A stretch of 17,921 nucleotides of DNA, taken from contig MHYW01000127.1 of the NCBI GenBank assembly GCA_001828545.1, forward strand, positions 1-17,921, read 5' to 3'. Made by a program: the position numbers and the translations under genes. Positions 14,558 through 17,921 of the stretch are shown here, piece by piece. The notes beneath the pieces are model-generated. The model was not told the origin of the DNA, ran no database searches, and saw nothing but the letters and a program-made list of their open reading frames with translations. The number at the start of each line of letters is the position of its first letter. Positions within the stretch are counted from its first letter, which is position 1. This stretch comes from Planctomycetes bacterium RIFCSPHIGHO2_12_FULL_52_36. GTDB lineage: Bacteria > Planctomycetota > Brocadiia > Brocadiales > Bathyanammoxibiaceae.

Positions 14558-14629
14558 TGTCATTCTGAGGGAGTGAAATCCGCCTTAGGCGGAAAGAATC
14601 TCAGGTTCTTCGCCTCGCTCAGAATGACA
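14558..14629. repeat. MITE-like inverted repeat ending TGTCATTCTGAG, interrupted by a second palindrome
   Basis: The arms TGTCATTCTGAG and CTCAGAATGACA are exact reverse complements, with further imperfect pairing inward (GAGTGAA.. against TTCTTCGCCTC). The TGTCATTCTGAG..CTCAGAATGACA ends are, to my knowledge, widespread in intergenic repeats of many bacteria. The left arm is split by a TCCGCCTTAGGCGGA palindrome. Confidence 0.78.
14579..14593. repeat. TCCGCCTTAGGCGGA palindrome nested in the larger inverted repeat
   Basis: Removing about 16 bases here restores pairing of the flanking GAGTGAA..AGAA with the opposite arm TTCTTCGCCTC. This marks the copy as a later insertion. Confidence 0.8.
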
Positions 14630-14701
14630 CGAAGTAGTGCGGTGACTTTCGCAGAGGTTTCAATTTGAGAATGCTGAAAGAGTTTGCATCTCCTCTAGTT
14701 T

Positions 14702-14813
14702 CCCCCTCCCTTGATGGGAGGGGGAAGGGGGAGGGTGATTTTTCCTCTCTATTAAGAGGGGATTAAGGGGTGTGTTCACCCCCTCCCTTCCCTCCCCCCT
14801 CAAGGGGGAGGGG
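14702..14813. repeat. Compound C/G-rich inverted repeat between the peroxidase genes
   Basis: Three hairpins lie in one block: CCCCCTCCC/GGGAGGGGG at 14702-14724, AGGGGTG/CACCCCCT at about 14766-14783, and CCCTCCCCC/GGGGGAGGG at about 14790-14813. The segments GGGGAAGGGGGAGGGTGA and TCACCCCCTCCCTTCCC also pair with each other, so the whole can fold as one long cruciform. With the neighbouring elements, this accounts for most of the 370-bp gap 14503-14872. Inverted AGACCTCTG/CAGAGGT words at about 14533, 14652 and 14844 bracket parts of it. I see no gene in the gap. Confidence 0.7.
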
Positions 14814-14872
14814 TTGTCATGGCGGACACCTCCAATAGGGTTTGCAGAGGTCTCGGTTTGTGTCCTGACGTC

Positions 14873-15946
14873 CTAAAATTCAGGGATATCACTGCTCGTC
14901 AGGGATTTAAGGAACTCTACCAGGGCGGTCTTCTCTGTGCTCGTGAGGTCCAAGGGCCTTATGGCATGTGACAGGTACGGGTTGGGCCTGCCGCCCTTAT
15001 CGTAGAACTCTACTACTGCCTCCAGGTTGGGTTCACTGCCGTCGTGCATATATGGGGCGGTCAGTGCGATGTTGCGGAGGCCAGGGGTCTTAAAGGCCCC
15101 TTTATCCTTTTCCTGTTTTGTAACGTTGTAGCGGCCCAAATCAGGGTCAGGCCTGTCCATGCCAACCCCCAGGTTGTGGAAGTTGTTGTCGGTGAAGAGG
15201 GCGCTATCTGGCCCGATGGGGTGGCAGAGGGCGCATCCCCCTTTACCACTGAACACCACCAGCCCCATCTTCGCCATTGGGTTAAGGGCCCCTTTCTCAC
15301 CCCCGTACATGTAGCGGTCAAAGGGTGAGTTACCAGAGAGCAACGTCCTCTCATAGGAGGCGATGGCCATGGCGACGTTATCAATGGTGATGTCTTCGGT
15401 GAGCAAGCCAAAAGGAAATATCCCTCCGAACACCTCTTTGAAGGCCTTTTGATACTCTTCAATGTCTCTAAGTTTCTCTACGGCTACTTCATGAGAGGGC
15501 ATACCCATCTCAATGGGGTTCACTATGGGGCCTTTGGCCTGTCCTTCCAGGCTTGGGGCGCGACCGTCCCAGAACTGTACGTTGAAGTAGGCGGCATTGA
15601 TGGTAGGGGGGGCGCTCCTGCCGCCCTTTTGTCCCTTTATCCCCGTGGATACCGGCCTTCCGTCGCCACCACCCAGTCTGAGGTCGTGGCAGGAGGCACA
15701 GCTAACTGTGTCATCCAGAGACAGCCTTGTATCAAAGTAGAGTCTCTTCCCCAGGGCCACCTTTTCTGGGGTCATGAGGTTATCCTTGGGTACCTCCAGG
15801 TCAGGGAGTCCCAGGGGTGCCTTTACCTTTTGCCCTCCGTCTGTCTTGATGATGACACATTGCTGGGCCTCGCCTTGAGCCGTATAGAGGATGGTAAAGA
15901 TAAAGGATAGCAATAATTTTCTGAGTACGTTCATGCATAGGTTCAT
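14873..15946 (-). CDS. Diheme cytochrome c peroxidase, CCP/MauG family (paralog 2)
   Basis: Exported peroxidase of 357 residues, strongly similar along its length to the gene at 13474-14502 (shared blocks include PLGLPDLE, MTPEKVALGK/R, STGIKGQKGGR and GPIVNPIEMGMPSH). The signal peptide covers about residues 1-27. Hemes are at CASCH 83-87 and CALCH 238-242; APYMHDGS places Met300 as the probable axial ligand. It differs from paralog 1 by a longer N-terminal lead with an extra Cys and a short insertion (GGIFPFGLLTED). The start ATG has GAGGGGG five bases upstream. It follows the 471-residue diheme protein by only 17 bp on the same strand, so the two form an operon. A peroxide-detoxifying role is likely, given the peroxiredoxin upstream. 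Confidence 0.93.
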   Translation of the reverse strand: MNLCMNVLRKLLLSFIFTILYTAQGEAQQCVIIKTDGGQKVKAPLGLPDLEVPKDNLMTPEKVALGKRLYFDTRLSLDDTVSCASCHDLRLGGGDGRPVSTGIKGQKGGRSAPPTINAAYFNVQFWDGRAPSLEGQAKGPIVNPIEMGMPSHEVAVEKLRDIEEYQKAFKEVFGGIFPFGLLTEDITIDNVAMAIASYERTLLSGNSPFDRYMYGGEKGALNPMAKMGLVVFSGKGGCALCHPIGPDSALFTDNNFHNLGVGMDRPDPDLGRYNVTKQEKDKGAFKTPGLRNIALTAPYMHDGSEPNLEAVVEFYDKGGRPNPYLSHAIRPLDLTSTEKTALVEFLKSLTSSDIPEF

Positions 15947-15963
15947 GACATCCCCCTCTAAAG

Positions 15964-17379
15964 TTAGAGTGCACGCAAAAATGCAACAAGGTCTTTCTTC
16001 TCTTGCTCGGTCAGCTTGATTTCCAGTATTAGGTTGAAAAACTCCACAGCATCGTCCAGGGTCAACAGTCGGTCATCATGGAGATATGGTGGTGAGTCCT
16101 TAATGCCACGCAGGGGGAAGGTCTTGATTGGCCCATCAGCACTGGCCATGCGTCCGTTAATCATGCGTGGCTTGTAAAAACGTTCCACCCTAAGGTTGTG
16201 CATGAGGTTGTCTGTGTAGTAAGGCGGTTGATGGCAGAAGGCACAATTGGCCTTGCCGAAGAACAGGTTTTGACCCCGTAATTCGGACTCGGTAGCCTTT
16301 TTCGGGTCCAGCCTGCCGTCAATGCCTAGCTTGGGGGCAGGTGGGAAATCCAGTAATGCCTGGAATTCCGCCATAAAGTGAACCTGGCTGCCCCGCTCCA
16401 GTATATTAACTCCCTTCTTCGTTGCAATCACCGGGTCACCGTCAAAATAAGCGGCTCGCTGCTCAAACTCAGTGAAGTCCTCTATGCTTTTCAATGCCCG
16501 CTGTGAGCCGAACAAGCGTTGGATGTTGACGCCACGCAGGCTTGGAGTGTCAATGCGGTGGCGGAACTCCTGGGGGCGAACGTCTCCTGCTAGGTGGGTG
16601 GAGGCGTTGGTATGCCCATTTGCATGACAGTCCAAGCAGGCCACCCCACGGCTCGGGCGTTCGGAGCGACGGTCTTCGGTCTGATTGAACTGCTGCTGTG
16701 GGAAGGCCGTTACCAACAGCCTTAGCCCTTCAAGTTGTTTGGGGTTTAGTATCCCGTTAAACAGCTCGTAGTAATTGTCAATAGTTACCAGTTTGCCCTG
16801 AGAGACGTCACCGAGGTCTGGCCGTGTAGTCAGGTAAATGGGCGCAGGGAACTCTGGTAAAAAATGGTCAGGCAAATCAAAGTCCAGGTCAAAACGGGTG
16901 AGGTCTCGCCCCTCCTGTTTCTTGATTTCCTCTATATGGAACTTGGGGAAGACCATGCCACCTTCCGGGTGGTTAGGGTGTGTAAGGGGCAAGAAACCCG
17001 CCGGGAACGAGTCCTTTTCGCGGATTTCTTCAGGACTCATCGCTGACAGTTTCTCCCAGGTCATGTCCTTGGGGAGTTTGGCCCTTACACCTTCCTGGAT
17101 GGATTTACCACGAGACATTGTCACATCTTTGGCTGGGTGGTCGCTTAGGTCATAACGTTCGTTTAGGAGGTCCATCTGCCGCTTCATCACCTCAGGCCTC
17201 GCGGCCTTCATACGGCCCACGATGGTTGCAAAGTCCTCCTTGATGACAACGGGGGCATAACTTGAACCCTTCTTTCCAGATTCCTGTGCGTAGCCTTGGT
17301 TCAATACGATGAGTACAGTGGTGAGCATCACCAGCAACGACCCTGTCCGCCTTAGGCGGATTGGTATTCTGTTTCTCAC
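15964..17379 (-). CDS. Long diheme cytochrome c peroxidase-like protein
   Basis: The 471 residues comprise a signal peptide (about 1-31, ending YAQ), an N-terminal region of ~200 residues with no heme motif, and a CCP-like diheme part with CLDCH at 248-252 and CAFCH at 379-383. Family landmarks are RIDTPSLRGVNIQRLFG, AAYFDGDP, LFFGKANCAFCHQPPYYTDNLMHNL and FPLRGIKDSPPYLHDDRLLTLDDAVEFF. The methionine of the CCP motif PYMHDG is Leu433 here, so the second heme probably lacks the usual Met ligand and function may differ from plain peroxidase. The GTG start has AGGAGG seven bases upstream. The signal-peptide n-region MRNRIPIRLRRTG is partly encoded by a palindromic repeat. It is the first gene of an operon with peroxidase paralog 2. 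The substrate is unknown. Confidence 0.85.
   Translation of the reverse strand: MRNRIPIRLRRTGSLLVMLTTVLIVLNQGYAQESGKKGSSYAPVVIKEDFATIVGRMKAARPEVMKRQMDLLNERYDLSDHPAKDVTMSRGKSIQEGVRAKLPKDMTWEKLSAMSPEEIREKDSFPAGFLPLTHPNHPEGGMVFPKFHIEEIKKQEGRDLTRFDLDFDLPDHFLPEFPAPIYLTTRPDLGDVSQGKLVTIDNYYELFNGILNPKQLEGLRLLVTAFPQQQFNQTEDRRSERPSRGVACLDCHANGHTNASTHLAGDVRPQEFRHRIDTPSLRGVNIQRLFGSQRALKSIEDFTEFEQRAAYFDGDPVIATKKGVNILERGSQVHFMAEFQALLDFPPAPKLGIDGRLDPKKATESELRGQNLFFGKANCAFCHQPPYYTDNLMHNLRVERFYKPRMINGRMASADGPIKTFPLRGIKDSPPYLHDDRLLTLDDAVEFFNLILEIKLTEQEKKDLVAFLRAL
17346..17360. repeat. TCCGCCTTAGGCGGA palindrome in a signal-peptide coding region
   Basis: A perfect-arm copy read on the minus strand as IRLRRT, residues 7-12 of the long diheme protein. 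It supplies three of the arginines of the n-region. The frame used avoids the TAG/TAA present in other frames. Confidence 0.87.
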
Positions 17380-17397
17380 GACCTACCCTCCTATAAA

Positions 17398-17427
17398 ACA
17401 GTGAGAAAAAAATACAGGATTCACTGT
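17398..17427. promoter_or_regulatory. Inverted repeat in the 69-bp gap before the diheme peroxidase operon
   Basis: ACAGTGA and TCACTGT are exact 7-bp arms separated by 16 A/T-rich bases. On the minus strand the right arm is followed by TTTTA, so it may be a weak terminator for the peroxiredoxin, or an operator just upstream of the peroxidase ribosome site. The sequence alone does not decide. Confidence 0.4.
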
Positions 17428-17448
17428 GGGCGTTTAAGTGGACATTCT

Positions 17449-17921
17449 TTATGCCTTACCCAGTGTCTTCTGTCCGGGGGTCCACTCTACGGGGCAGAGT
17501 TCCCCGCTCTGCAGGGCCTGGAGTACCCTGAGGGTCTCCTTTACGCTCCTCCCGGCGCTGAGGTCCGAGATTAACGTGTAGCGGATTACGCCTTCAGGGT
17601 CAATGATGAACGTCCCGCGGTAAGCTATCCCCTTATCTTCCTTTAGTACGCCGTAGGCACGGCTTACCCTGTGGGCAGTATCGGCTAGGACGGGATAGGC
17701 TACCTCCTTCAGGCGGCTGTCTCCCTCAAACCAGGCCTTGTGGGTATACTCGCTGTCCGTGCTTGCCCCAACCACTACGGCCCCCAGCTTTTCAAACTCC
17801 TTAGAGAATTTGGCAAAGCCTTCTATCTCTGTGGGACAGATGAAGGTGAAGTCCAGTGGGTAAAAGAAGAGTACCACCCACTTGCCACTGTAGTCTGCCA
17901 GCCTTACCTTCTTCATTGCCC
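17449..17921 (-). CDS. Typical 2-Cys peroxiredoxin (AhpC/Prx1 type), 5' partial
   Basis: Thiol peroxidase reducing hydrogen peroxide and organic peroxides. Motifs are FYPLDFTFICPTEI with the peroxidatic Cys (residue 27 counted from the first visible Met), the GTFIIDPEGVIRY strand, and the resolving Cys in GELCPVEW (residue 141), so it is a 2-Cys enzyme. The short C-terminus (TPGQKTLGKA) lacks the YF motif of hyperoxidation-sensitive forms. AhpC proteins have 20-30 residues before LADYSGKW; the frame is open to the window edge, so the ATG at 17916 is probably internal and the gene starts outside. It precedes the diheme peroxidase genes on the same strand by 69 bp, which suggests a shared peroxide-defence role, though its own reductant partner is not visible. 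Confidence 0.94.
   Translation of the reverse strand, partial: AMKKVRLADYSGKWVVLFFYPLDFTFICPTEIEGFAKFSKEFEKLGAVVVGASTDSEYTHKAWFEGDSRLKEVAYPVLADTAHRVSRAYGVLKEDKGIAYRGTFIIDPEGVIRYTLISDLSAGRSVKETLRVLQALQSGELCPVEWTPGQKTLGKA

Overview
This window appears to come from a planctomycete of the anammox type (Brocadiales or a relative). The case rests on the combination of a peptidoglycan/division (dcw) cluster that stops at ftsQ with no ftsA or ftsZ, an octaheme hydroxylamine-oxidoreductase-like cytochrome with eight CxxCH motifs, and a set of exported diheme peroxidases. By eye the G+C is in the mid-50s percent, higher than the best-known anammox genera, so a deep-branching or subsurface lineage is likelier than Kuenenia or Brocadia. 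The taxonomy is inference.

Layout. Positions 1-11165 (+) are one tightly packed operon: murE (5' end outside the window), a small CxxC protein, murF, mraY, ftsW, murG, murC, murB, ddl and ftsQ. Most junctions overlap. It supplies cytoplasmic muropeptide synthesis (MurB, C, E, F, Ddl), the lipid I and II steps (MraY, MurG), the SEDS glycosyltransferase FtsW and the divisome protein FtsQ. murD, normally next to mraY/ftsW, is absent.

Positions 11164-11773 hold no protein gene but carry four tandem copies of a ~108-nt element. Each folds as a three-way junction: a closing stem followed by a T-run, two hairpins with UUGUG-like pentaloops, and an invariant C-rich strand. Base changes in the stems are compensated. 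I do not recognise it as a known family and regard it as the most interesting object here.

Positions 11882-13393 (+) encode the exported octaheme cytochrome. Its terminator faces a minus-strand block: a peroxiredoxin (cut by the window end), a long diheme peroxidase-like protein, and two paralogous CCP/MauG-family diheme peroxidases separated by 370 bp of repeats. This half looks like periplasmic or anammoxosomal electron transfer plus peroxide handling.

Overlaid on everything are short dispersed palindromes. The commonest core is TCCGCCTNAGGCGGA, with about ten loci. Several lie inside genes in all three reading frames without breaking them: in the MurG linker, the MurF and MurC tails, Ddl, FtsQ, the mature N-terminus of the octaheme protein and a signal-peptide n-region. 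One copy is nested in another repeat. A second family begins GTAGGGGC and overlaps the ends of murE and ddl.
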